Origin: Lentibacillus sp. JNUCC-1
Lineage (GTDB): Bacteria > Bacillota > Bacilli > Bacillales > Amphibacillaceae
DNA length: 64,000 nt
Direction of reading: 5' to 3'
NCBI RefSeq assembly: GCF_009741735.1
Contig: NZ_WHOH01000003.1
Location: 310,001-374,000 of the forward strand
Below are positions 32,918 to 41,222 of this stretch, one piece after another. The translations under genes and the position numbers were made by a program. The notes under the pieces were generated by a model. That model was not told the origin of the DNA, made no database searches, and worked only from the letters and a program-made list of their open reading frames with translations. How positions within the stretch are numbered: the stretch's first letter is position 1; each line of letters opens with the position of its first letter.

Positions 32918-33910
32918 ATGGATGATTTATTTCTATTCTTATTTTTAATATCTTTTGCCGCGTTAATAATAGGTTTAATCAAGCCGGAATTTGCATTGAA
33001 ATGGCTTCCTGAAAACAAAAGGAATAGGAAATTTGCTGGTATGTATTTCGGGGTAGCCGCAGCATTGTTTTTTGTTTTAGTGGGGGTTACTGTATCACCT
33101 GAAAATGAAAGCGCTGTTAAAGGTGATCAGTTAGAGCAAGAAGAAAAAGAAAAAGAAGAGCAGGAGCAACAAGAAGAGGAACAACAAGAAAAGGAAGAAC
33201 AAGAACGGAGAGAAAGAGAGCAGGAGCAAAAAGAGAAGGAAGAGAAGGAAAAGCAAGAGCAGCAAGAAAAAGAGGAACAAGAACAGAAAGAAAAAGAAGA
33301 GGAGGAGAAGAAAGCAAAAGAGCGTGCTGAAAAGGAAAAACAGGAGCAAGAAGAAAAAGCAGCACAGGAACAGAAAGAAAAAGAAAAGCAAGAACAAGTA
33401 GAACAAGAGAAGAAGGAACAGCAAAAGAAGGAAAAACAAGAAAAACCAAAAAAGAAAGCAGCAAAGAAAGAAAGTGCTGAAACAATGTCACAACAACAAG
33501 CGGTACAGATGGCCAGAAACTATATCAACTACACAGCTTTTTCACAGAGTGGTCTCATAGAACAATTAGAATATGAAGGTTTTAATAAAAAGGATGCCAC
33601 ATACGCAGCAGGAAAAATAGATGTCAATTGGAAAGAGCAAGCAGTGGAGATGGCCAACAATTATTTGGATTACGATGCCTTTTCGAAAAAGGGTTTAATA
33701 GAGCAGTTGATGTATGAAGGGTTTAGCAATGATCATGCCGCATATGCTGCTGGAAACGTAACTGTGGATTGGAAAGCACAAGCAGTCAAGATGGCTGAAA
33801 ACTATTTAAACTATGACGCATTTTCAAGAAGCGGTTTAATAGAGCAGTTGAAATATGAGGGATTCAGTGGTGAAGTAGCTACTTATGCTGCGAATGAAGT
33901 CGGTTTGTAG
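32918..33910 (+). CDS. Membrane-anchored coiled-coil protein with three Ltp repeats
   Basis: A 330-residue protein. Two hydrophobic segments (about 4-22 and 42-60) are followed by an almost pure Glu/Lys/Gln stretch from about residue 70 to 180, which should form a long charged helix or coiled coil. The C-terminus has three repeats of about 48 residues, each of the form AVxMAxNYLxYxAFSxxGLIEQLxYEGF. They match the Ltp (host cell surface-exposed lipoprotein, PF07553) repeat. Related Ltp proteins include phage superinfection-exclusion factors, but most are uncharacterised. GGGGGAC precedes the ATG. A hairpin follows the gene. Confidence 0.85.
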   Translation: MDDLFLFLFLISFAALIIGLIKPEFALKWLPENKRNRKFAGMYFGVAAALFFVLVGVTVSPENESAVKGDQLEQEEKEKEEQEQQEEEQQEKEEQERREREQEQKEKEEKEKQEQQEKEEQEQKEKEEEEKKAKERAEKEKQEQEEKAAQEQKEKEKQEQVEQEKKEQQKKEKQEKPKKKAAKKESAETMSQQQAVQMARNYINYTAFSQSGLIEQLEYEGFNKKDATYAAGKIDVNWKEQAVEMANNYLDYDAFSKKGLIEQLMYEGFSNDHAAYAAGNVTVDWKAQAVKMAENYLNYDAFSRSGLIEQLKYEGFSGEVATYAANEVGL

Positions 33911-33956
33911 TTTGTTGGAAATCAATAAGCATTTATATGTATCAAAAGCTATTGCA

Positions 33957-33994
33957 GAAGCACGGGGACGGCTCGAACGGCTCCCGTGCTTCTT
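33957..33994 (+). terminator. Hairpin after Ltp gene (variant of the hairpin repeat, R4)
   Basis: GAAGCACGGGGACGG pairs with GGCTCCCGTGCTTC and is followed by TTTTAG. It keeps the general form of repeats R1-R3 but only one hairpin, and probably terminates the Ltp gene. Confidence 0.75.
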
Positions 33995-34585
33995 TTAGTG
34001 ATTCGATTTTTTTTAACTTTATTAAGCAGGACTAGCAACCTACTTGATACCTTTCCGCATGAGCTCCCTCTGCAGCTTAAAATAACTTTTGTACACATCA
34101 ACACGATTGAAATCTATCACTTGGCGTTTGGGAATCTACAATGTAGTTTCCGTACAGTGTTCACTTACATATGAATTGCAGTGTTTTAACCGTTTTTCTG
34201 GTATACCTTGAAATAAATACTATTTATGAATTGAGTAGGGTAGAGTTCTCCCTAAAAAAATAAAATTTTCATGTATGCGCTATCTATACTGTGGTACTAA
34301 GTTTCAATGAAGCATTCAGTTTCAAAGTATATATAAAAATTGAAAATTTCTTGCTTAAAGATGTTGACGTAATTTTGTTTACTCATTATACTATTCCCTA
34401 ATAAACAACGACGCTTTATCAAAATAAAGCGACGTCACAAAGTATTTTTAGGATGGGAGGATACATAATAGGTGCTCAACTTGCTTTTAGTTTTCTGAAT
34501 GATCATAAGAAGATGAAATGAAACAAATTAATCTTTAACTTGATACTTTCTAACTGCATGAAAATATGATAGAAATGAGGTCGTT
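33995..34585. other. Gene-free interval upstream of permease operon
   Basis: About 590 bp without a convincing gene. One hairpin, GACGCTTTAT/ATAAAGCG near 34410-34430, lacks a T run. The last 250 bp are strongly AT-rich and should contain the promoter of the codB-like operon, but no operator or riboswitch could be recognised. Confidence 0.4.
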
Positions 34586-35905
34586 ATGATGGATGATATT
34601 ACACAAGACTTTGAACGCGAACCTGTCCCAGCACACTTGAGAAGAAATTGGGTGTCATTGAGTCTGGTATGGATAGCAGTCGGCATTGACCTGTCATCCA
34701 TGCTTCTGGGGGTTCAATTGTCCGGCGGACTCAGTCTATCAAAGGCCATATTCGCCATTATTGTGGGCTCCTTAATATTAGGCGTCATGAGCGGATTTTG
34801 CGCTTATATCGGAGCAGTAACCAATTTATCGACAGCCATGATATCGCGAATTGCTTTTGGGGAAAACGGTGCGAAAATAGTTTCAACCGTATTGGCAGTC
34901 TCACTTTTGGGCTGGTTTGGTGTCCAAGCTGGTTTTTTTGCACAAAATGCTCAGATGGCTGTCAGCGAAGTTGTTGGCATTAATATAAGTGAGAATATAT
35001 TGGCCGTTATTGGTGGTCTGTTAATGATGACCACGGCCATTATCGGATACCGCTCCATAGAAAAGTTAAGTATCTTTGCCGTGCCGTTGCTGTTCATTCT
35101 GGTTATGCTCTCGTTATATTTAGCCGTGAATAAACACGGCATGCCATCGTGGGAGGCCGTGCCTCAATCGGGCGCGTCACTTTCAACTGGAGTTGCTATT
35201 TCACTGGTCATAGGTATTTTTGTCGCTGGTACTGTGACGACCCCAGATGTGTCAAGATGGGCCAAATCCCGCACAGGAGCGTTTATAGCAGCCTTCTTTG
35301 GCTTTTTAATTGGCAATTCATTTATGCTTGTCATGGCGGTTTTGCTGTCCAAAGTCATGTCAGAAAGTAATTTGACGTTAATTTTTCTCGGAGTTGGTCT
35401 CGGAATTCCATCCTTTTTTGTCTTAACTCTTGCACAATGGACCACCAACACTAACAATCTTTACGGATCAGGATTAGGATTAGCTGTATTATTTCAGAAC
35501 GTTCCTAAAGGTTTGATGACATTATTTGCTGGTCTATTTGCGACTGGTTTAGCCTTCTTTGGGATTTTTGATCACTTTGAAGCATTCTTAAACTTAATAT
35601 CAATATTTGTACCACCTATAGGCGGGGTGTATCTATCAGAATACTTTTTCTTGAATAAGCGAAACTTTGCTTTTAACACTGCCATCCAAAATTGGAGAGG
35701 TTATTCTATCATTGCCTGGCTGGCAGCATCATTCATATCCTATTTAACATCACCGGCTCCTGCAGGCCTTGAGCTTATGACACTGACAACTGTGCCGGCT
35801 CTGGACGGCTTTTTAGCCGCTCTCATACTGCAGGTGATCATTGGTTATGTATGGGGACGTTTTAAAACAACACGATCAACCGAACACTGGGAGGAAGCAA
35901 AATGA
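34586..35905 (+). CDS. NCS1-family permease (CodB-like)
   Basis: A 439-residue permease of the nucleobase:cation symporter-1 family, related to cytosine permease CodB. It has about twelve helices. The start DFEREPVPAHLRRNWVSLSLVWIAVGIDLSSMLLGVQL is family-typical, as are TVTTPDVSRWAKS and LAQWTTNTNNLYGSGL. CodB imports cytosine, but the linked hydantoinase-like and DUF917 genes suggest a hydantoin-like or other cyclic-amide substrate. It is the first gene of a three-gene operon; its end overlaps the next start by 4 bp. GAAATGAGG precedes the ATG. Confidence 0.88.
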   Translation: MMDDITQDFEREPVPAHLRRNWVSLSLVWIAVGIDLSSMLLGVQLSGGLSLSKAIFAIIVGSLILGVMSGFCAYIGAVTNLSTAMISRIAFGENGAKIVSTVLAVSLLGWFGVQAGFFAQNAQMAVSEVVGINISENILAVIGGLLMMTTAIIGYRSIEKLSIFAVPLLFILVMLSLYLAVNKHGMPSWEAVPQSGASLSTGVAISLVIGIFVAGTVTTPDVSRWAKSRTGAFIAAFFGFLIGNSFMLVMAVLLSKVMSESNLTLIFLGVGLGIPSFFVLTLAQWTTNTNNLYGSGLGLAVLFQNVPKGLMTLFAGLFATGLAFFGIFDHFEAFLNLISIFVPPIGGVYLSEYFFLNKRNFAFNTAIQNWRGYSIIAWLAASFISYLTSPAPAGLELMTLTTVPALDGFLAALILQVIIGYVWGRFKTTRSTEHWEEAK

Positions 35906-37452
35906 AAATTGGAATTGATGTAGGCGGTACGAATACCGACTCAGTTTTAATCGATGGAAAAAAGGTGGTAGCGTCAGTTAAAGCCACCACCTCAAAAGAT
36001 GTGCTTCAAGGCATTACCAATTCACTGCAGAAATTGTTTACACAAGCATCATCAGAGGACGTTGAACTGGTGATGCTTGGGACAACCCATTTTGCCAATG
36101 CGCTCGTAGAAAGGAAGGGACTATCGGAAACAGCTGTCATAAGGTTTGGTTATCCTTATGGAAATGCTTTGCCGCCGTTTGTTAATTTCCCCGAACAACT
36201 GAAAGCACAAATCAAAGGGCCTGTGTATATGATGCCGGGCGGCCATGAATTCGATGGGAGTCACATTTCACCTTATGATGAAAAACAAGTTTACGAGGTG
36301 GCAAAAAAACTCCAGAACGACAACATAAAAGCCGTGGCCATTTCATCCCCGTTCAGTCCTGTGAATAATGAGATCGAACAAAGAACAGCGGATATTCTGA
36401 AAGCAGAAATTCCTGATCTTGCGGTTACCATTTCATCAGATATTGGTTCAGTTGGTCTGTTAGAAAGAGAGAATGCTGCCATATTAAACTCGTCATTGCT
36501 CCTGACAGCCGAACGCATTGTGAGTGCTTTGAGGCGATCATTAAATGAAATTGGCCTAACCTGTCCATTCTATTTGACACAGAACGACGGCACATTAATG
36601 AACGTCGATTACGTCCAGCGTTTTCCTGTATTAACTATTTCTTCCGGACCGACTAACAGCATGCGCGGAGCTTCCTTTTTGTCAAACACGAACAATGCCC
36701 TGGTGATCGATGTCGGCGGTACAACAACAGATGTCGGCGTTTTGATCAACGGCTTTCCGCGGCCAGCTGCCAATATTACCGAAATCGCCGGCGTCCGAAC
36801 GAATTTCCGCATGCCTGACGTATTTTCACTCGGCCTGGGTGGCGGGACAAACGTGCGGTTCAATGACCAGCACCTTCCGATTATTGGCCCAAAAAGCAGC
36901 GGCAGCCAAATTCATAAAGACGCTTATATTTTTGGCGGCAGGACGTTAACCATGACCGATATCGTTGTTGCCGCAGGATATCAACAGATCGGGGATGCTC
37001 GCAATGTGCCACTAACAAAAAACGCAGCACACGACATCCTCCAGCATGCACGGGACATGCTTTCAGTCACTCTTGACAAAATGAAACCAAGTCGTGAAGA
37101 GATACCAGCCATTCTTGTTGGTGGCGGTGCGATTATTTTTAATGACATTACAGAAGGCGTTTCAGAAGTCATTCGTCCTGAACATGCATCAGTTGCAAAT
37201 GCCATTGGCGCTGCCATTTCGCAAATTGGCGGAGAAGTAGACCAGGTGATTTCGCTTGAAAACCTCTCTCGAGCAGAAGCTGTTGAACAGGTGAAAGAAC
37301 AAGCAATCGAACAAGCCATCCATGCTGGTGCAGAACCACGATCAGTTGAAATTGTTGAATTCTCGGAAACACCGCTTGCATATTTGCCTGGAAATGCTTC
37401 ACGCTTTTCAGTCAAGGCGGTAGGTAATTTGAAAGAAGGTCAGATACAATGA
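35902..37452 (+). CDS. Hydantoinase/oxoprolinase family protein (HyuA-like)
   Basis: A 516-residue protein of the ATP-dependent hydantoinase/oxoprolinase family, which opens five-membered cyclic amides such as hydantoins or 5-oxoproline. The N-terminal domain starts with the phosphate loop MKIGIDVGGTNTDSVLIDG and has LGTTHFANALVERKG. The central domain has a second actin-like loop, ALVIDVGGTTTDVGVLINGFP, and FSLGLGGGTNVRF. It is shorter than the HyuA plus HyuB fusions and has no B subunit nearby. It is coupled by 4-bp overlaps (ATGA) both upstream and downstream. Confidence 0.9.
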   Translation: MKIGIDVGGTNTDSVLIDGKKVVASVKATTSKDVLQGITNSLQKLFTQASSEDVELVMLGTTHFANALVERKGLSETAVIRFGYPYGNALPPFVNFPEQLKAQIKGPVYMMPGGHEFDGSHISPYDEKQVYEVAKKLQNDNIKAVAISSPFSPVNNEIEQRTADILKAEIPDLAVTISSDIGSVGLLERENAAILNSSLLLTAERIVSALRRSLNEIGLTCPFYLTQNDGTLMNVDYVQRFPVLTISSGPTNSMRGASFLSNTNNALVIDVGGTTTDVGVLINGFPRPAANITEIAGVRTNFRMPDVFSLGLGGGTNVRFNDQHLPIIGPKSSGSQIHKDAYIFGGRTLTMTDIVVAAGYQQIGDARNVPLTKNAAHDILQHARDMLSVTLDKMKPSREEIPAILVGGGAIIFNDITEGVSEVIRPEHASVANAIGAAISQIGGEVDQVISLENLSRAEAVEQVKEQAIEQAIHAGAEPRSVEIVEFSETPLAYLPGNASRFSVKAVGNLKEGQIQ

Positions 37453-38522
37453 ATTGGAACATTACAGAACAAGATGCTGAATATATTGCACTAGGTGCCG
37501 GCGTACTCGGTACAGGCGGCGGAGGTGACCCATACCTGGCCAAGTTGCAGTTAATTGAAATGCTGCGAGCAGGCCACAAGGTAGAAGTGATCACAAGTGA
37601 AGAGGTGAACGACAACCAGCTTGGTTGCGGCATTTCCGGCATGGGCGCACCGACCATTGGTATAGAAAAGCTACCTGTCGGTGATGAAATGTGGCAAACG
37701 GTTAAATCACTCCAAAATTATTTACAAAAAGACTTTTCCTTTATTGTTATCGGTGAAATTGGCGGCGGAAATGCGATTGAAGGATTGATTGCTGCCGCAT
37801 CAGCCAATCTACCGGTAGTTGATGCCGATCCTATGGGACGCGCATTCCCGGAACTGCAGATGGATACATTCATGATTAACGATGTGAGCCCATCCCCATT
37901 TGGATTGTCTGACGGAATTGGCAATTCAGCCGTGCTCACCGTCAACGATGCCGAGACGGCCGAACGTGTGGGACGGGCCTTAACCATTGCCATGGGCGGC
38001 TCCAGTTCATTGGCACTTCCTGTGATCACCGGACGCCAACTAAAGGACTTCGGCATTCACGGGACGTTATCCTTATGCCATACAATTGGAAAAGCAATCA
38101 TCCAAGCTAAAAAAGCCAAGAGTGATGTCTTTAAATCTATTGCTGAAGTTGTCCCGGCCAAGCGGCTTTTTACAGGCAAGGTCGTGGACGTTAACCGCAA
38201 GACCACCGGCGGCTTTGCCAAAGGAGAAATGATTCTCGAGGGATTAAACGACTTCACTGGATCCGAACTCACCGTCAACATACAGAATGAATTCCTAATG
38301 GCGTACCAAGACGGTCGGCCTGTTGCCATGGTACCTGATTTAATCAGTGTACTCGACTTGGAAAGCGGTGATCCCATTGGCACCGAATCACTCAGATATG
38401 GCCTGAGACTGGAAGTCATCGGAATGCCAGCCTCACCTAAACTGCAAACAGAAAAGGCGTTGCCAGTTGTTGGACCGAAAGCCTTTGGATATGATATCGA
38501 GTTCGAACCGATGGAAATTTAA
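37449..38522 (+). CDS. DUF917 (PF06032) protein
   Basis: A 357-residue DUF917 protein. The N-terminal motif YIALGAGVLGTGGGGDPYLAKL is characteristic, as is FIVIGEIGGGNAIEGLIAAA. Some members act as S-methyl thiohydantoin desulfurases, and the family almost always occurs beside hydantoinase-like genes. The two proteins may act together on a cyclic thiohydantoin, hydantoin or similar imide brought in by the upstream permease; that is inference. It is the last gene of the operon, followed by a strong terminator. Confidence 0.9.
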   Translation: MNWNITEQDAEYIALGAGVLGTGGGGDPYLAKLQLIEMLRAGHKVEVITSEEVNDNQLGCGISGMGAPTIGIEKLPVGDEMWQTVKSLQNYLQKDFSFIVIGEIGGGNAIEGLIAAASANLPVVDADPMGRAFPELQMDTFMINDVSPSPFGLSDGIGNSAVLTVNDAETAERVGRALTIAMGGSSSLALPVITGRQLKDFGIHGTLSLCHTIGKAIIQAKKAKSDVFKSIAEVVPAKRLFTGKVVDVNRKTTGGFAKGEMILEGLNDFTGSELTVNIQNEFLMAYQDGRPVAMVPDLISVLDLESGDPIGTESLRYGLRLEVIGMPASPKLQTEKALPVVGPKAFGYDIEFEPMEI

Positions 38523-38548
38523 TTTGTGTTAAATAGATATACGTATTG

Positions 38549-38583
38549 ATAAGCCAGGCGTACATAGTAGCCTGGCTTATTTT
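38549..38583 (+). terminator. Terminator of the permease-hydantoinase-DUF917 operon
   Basis: The stem ATAAGCCAGGC / GCCTGGCTTAT with loop GTACATAGTA is followed by TTTAT. Confidence 0.9.
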
Positions 38584-38592
38584 ATGCATTTA

Positions 38593-38658
38593 TTAATAGA
38601 ATGTATCTCCATGCTTGCGTTTGGGCATATACTCGTGAATAAATCCTGCAGTATTCAT
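38593..38658 (-). pseudogene. Truncated homologue of the SAM-riboswitch-controlled gene
   Basis: A 21-codon frame from ATG 38658, MNTAGFIHEYMPKRKHGDTF, aligns with the first 20 residues of the product at 27422-27748 (MNTTGFIRGYMSKGYDGERF) and then stops at TAA. The leader, including GGGAAACAAAAAGGATGAATG, is also homologous to the leader of that gene. The rest of the gene is gone. A SAM-I riboswitch still precedes it. Confidence 0.8.
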
Positions 38659-38702
38659 GTACATTCATCCTTTTTGTTTCCCGATAGGTGTCAAGCCAAA
38701 CA

Positions 38703-38861
38703 AAAAAGCCCTTTTCTGCACGTGAATGCAACTAAAAGGCCTAAGCATCGTTCGTCATCATTCAAAGCAAGCTTTGCTGGAAGGGGCGCCTTATCCATTG
38801 TTCAGGTTGCTGTGAAGTCATTGAGCGAGTGCTCTCGTTCAATCTTGATAACCTTATTGAG
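38703..38861 (-). promoter_or_regulatory. SAM-I (S-box) riboswitch with terminator, copy B
   Basis: On the minus strand the aptamer spans about 38852-38754, with P1 arms GTTATCA and TGATGAC. Conserved stretches are GTTATCAAGATTG, GAGCACTCGCTCAATGA, CAGCAACC and AAGGCGCCCCTTCC. The terminator stem AGGCCTTTT / AAAAGGGCT is followed by TTTTTG (about 38741-38704). It shares about 80 percent of bases with copy A by eye. It now controls only a truncated gene. Confidence 0.82.
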
Positions 38862-39081
38862 CACGCATATAATTAATAATTTAATGCTTTTTATAGATTT
38901 TTTTCAGATGTTATTCTGTCTCTTTCATTTTTGGTCGAGTGCAAAACCTAATTCCTCCGCTAATTCTAGCAGAAGTACTGTACATCGTTTTGAATATGAA
39001 TCTGCAAGTCTGCAATATTCATCAAATAGTTTTTCTTCATTTACATATTTAACTCTGTAGATTCCCTTAGTTATTAAGAAT

Positions 39082-40579
39082 GGCTCTTCGCTATTTAGTA
39101 TTGAAAAAACAAAATAGTAGTAATACTGCTAACCTATCATTCCTTGTTTGCGGCTTGCATTGTCTTGTATGCATTAGAGCTAGTCAAGGAACCCACTTGA
39201 CAAGCTCTAATGCATACAAGGTAGTGGTCGTCAAGCAAACAAAGGAATAACTGCAGTCATGATTGTTTGATCAAATCCAGCTTATTGACTGTCGCATATG
39301 CCATGGCAATAAAATTCTCGGCTGTACGATAACCTCGGGCTTTTCTTTTGACCGCTTGAATCAGACTGTTAGTCCCTTCAATCAGACCGTTGGTCATCTT
39401 ACTTTCGAACCACCTTAAGATACCATCCTGGTGCCTCTTTAAAGATTTGGCGGCATCAATCATTGGTTTAAGTTGAGAACGTGTTGCCCAATTGTACCAT
39501 TCGTTAAAGTAGAGTTTGGAAATAATGTAAGACCGTGTCCACATGTTTTGAAGCGATAACTTCATGCGGTATGCGCGTCCTGTTTTTAAGTCCATGTCCT
39601 TGAGTTTTTGAAATTGAGCTTCCTGCTTTTTAGTTAGATTTCCCTGGTTTTTCAACCATACGTAGCGTGAATTTTTGAGTTCCGGTTGTGTTGCTTGTTC
39701 TTCTCTACGTACTTGATCCAACGCTTCATTGACCAATTTCATTACATGAAATTTATCGAAAGTAATTGAAGCATTTGAGAAGTTCTTTTCAATACCTGAT
39801 ATAAATGATGGAGACATATCACAACAGATATCCTCAATTTGGGAGCGTGAGACCCCTTTATGATCAAGATGGAGGCAGAAATCCTGTAGAACGTCCGCGC
39901 CTTTTCCTTTGGTGGCAAATATCAAGCGTTTTGTATCCATATCAATAAAAAGCGTGATATATTTATGCCCTTTGGCGCGAGACGTTTCATCCATGGCAAC
40001 GCGTTTTAATTCCGATACATCCATGTCTTCCATTGCTTTATTGACATAATAATTAAACACACGCCAAAGGCGAGTATCATGTTCACCAACTTTACGAGCG
40101 ACTGCGGCAACAGGCATCTCAATCATTAACGATAAAAGATGTTGTTCAAAAAGAAAGGAAAATCCCGCACCAGAGCGTGCCCATTCAATGTGCACTGTCC
40201 GTATTTTACCACAAGCATCGCACTTTACTCGTGGCATTCTTGCCCGAAGCAGGGTTTGATACTGCCAGAAATCAAGGTGTCTCCATGTCCGATCTTGATC
40301 CAGGGTATCATGAACTTTACATCCAGATTTACCGCAGTTGGGGCAGGAAAATTCGGCCCCTGACCTATATTCAATATAAATGTGCAACGTGTTTTCTTCT
40401 TTGGCCAGTTCATGATGAAATACGTACCATGGTTCAGGTATTTCCAGTGCTGACTGAAACACATCATACCGCTCTTGAAAATCTTGCATAACGAATCATC
40501 TCCTGGGTAATTTTATAGTTTTTACCCAGTATAGACAGTGTTATGAAACTTTAGACTCAACATTAAATAGCGAGGAAGC
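39082..40579 (-). mobile_element. ISL3-family insertion sequence, 1498 bp, with 8-bp target duplication
   Basis: The inverted ends are GGCTCTTCGCTATTTAGTAT at 39082 and its counterpart GCTTCCTCGCTATTTAATGT reading inward from 40579. TTAAGAAT flanks both sides (39074-39081 and 40580-40587), the 8-bp duplication expected for ISL3. It carries one transposase gene. Inside the left end a strong hairpin (about 39158-39225, CTTGTATGCATTAGAGCT paired with AGCTCTAATGCATACAAG) probably stops transcription across the element. Confidence 0.93.
39257..40489 (-). CDS. ISL3-family transposase
   Basis: A 410-residue DDE transposase. An N-terminal zinc finger (CPNCG...C near residues 49-57, and CDACG near 90-94) is followed by the catalytic core with Asp167 (AMDETSRAKGHKYIT), Asp224 (ICCDMSPSF) and Glu371 (GLIEGTNSLIQAVKRKARGYR). 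All three acidic residues and the C-terminal family motif are present, so the enzyme looks functional. The ATG at 40489 is used; CCAGGAGATGATTC lies just upstream. Confidence 0.95.
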   Translation of the reverse strand: MQDFQERYDVFQSALEIPEPWYVFHHELAKEENTLHIYIEYRSGAEFSCPNCGKSGCKVHDTLDQDRTWRHLDFWQYQTLLRARMPRVKCDACGKIRTVHIEWARSGAGFSFLFEQHLLSLMIEMPVAAVARKVGEHDTRLWRVFNYYVNKAMEDMDVSELKRVAMDETSRAKGHKYITLFIDMDTKRLIFATKGKGADVLQDFCLHLDHKGVSRSQIEDICCDMSPSFISGIEKNFSNASITFDKFHVMKLVNEALDQVRREEQATQPELKNSRYVWLKNQGNLTKKQEAQFQKLKDMDLKTGRAYRMKLSLQNMWTRSYIISKLYFNEWYNWATRSQLKPMIDAAKSLKRHQDGILRWFESKMTNGLIEGTNSLIQAVKRKARGYRTAENFIAMAYATVNKLDLIKQS

Positions 40580-41222
40580 TTAAGAATTCATTTGTTTCTT
40601 TTGCTTTCAACTCGAAATCATTCTCTTTTAAAATAAAGTATTCAATTTGAGCTTTTATCTCCTCTGGAATTAGATTTTTTGGAATTATGATCGTTACTAA
40701 AGCCTGTATATGGGGTGTTTTTAGTTTATTAGATAAGTAGGCACGATGGTTACCGCCATTACTAACTGTATACTTTCCATTTGGAAGTTTACATAGATGA
40801 AGCGTGAAAGGAGATTCATTAGTCCAACCGTTTGCGTATACTGATGACTTTAGTTTTTTCATTTTCTCGTCATTTTTAATCTTATTTGGATTAAGTGAAA
40901 GACCTATAATATCACGAGGGTCAACCCAGGCTATTCCATAATCAACTGTATCAAATTCATGATATGAATTGATAATTCGTGCTGAATTTTTCCATCGCTT
41001 TTTATTTAAGATACCAAACAAAGTATCACCGCCTTTATAAATTATATTTCGCGCCAAGCAAAGTTATTACTATTGAGATGGTTGTCAATCCGATACTTCG
41101 CTGGAGGTTTTAAGCGTTTAGAGTCCAACTCCATTATGATTAAAAATTCTATAACTATAGCAGCTGGAGTAAAGAAATTTTTTTGATATACTTAAACCAA
41201 AGACATAACGGGGGTAAAACGT

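Larger units (their letters stand above)
38925..41057 (-). pseudogene. ParB-like nuclease-domain protein gene split by an ISL3 element
   Basis: The 5' part (41057 to about 40580) encodes about 159 residues with a ParB/sulfiredoxin-like core: WVDPRDIIGLSLNPNKIKND, then VSNGGNHRAYLSNKLKTPHIQALV. The 3' part (39081 to 38925) encodes about 50 residues, ITKGIYRVKYVNEEKLFDEY..., to a stop. Removing the IS (39082-40579) and one copy of the 8-bp duplication joins them in frame as ...NEFLITKGIY..., about 208 residues in all. As it stands, translation ends inside the IS after five foreign codons. The gene is beside McrBC, so it may belong to the defence island. Confidence 0.82.

Noticed and set aside
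33117..33491. Leu/Phe-rich frames antisense to the Ltp gene
   Set aside because: They are the complement of the Glu/Lys-rich codons (GAA/AAG) and have no start signals.
38584..39060. A 158-codon plus-strand frame
   Set aside because: It lies antisense to the SAM-I riboswitch and the split ParB-like gene's 3' end.
39158..39225. Long hairpin taken as an attenuator of a host gene
   Set aside because: It is inside the ISL3 element and better explained as an element-borne terminator.
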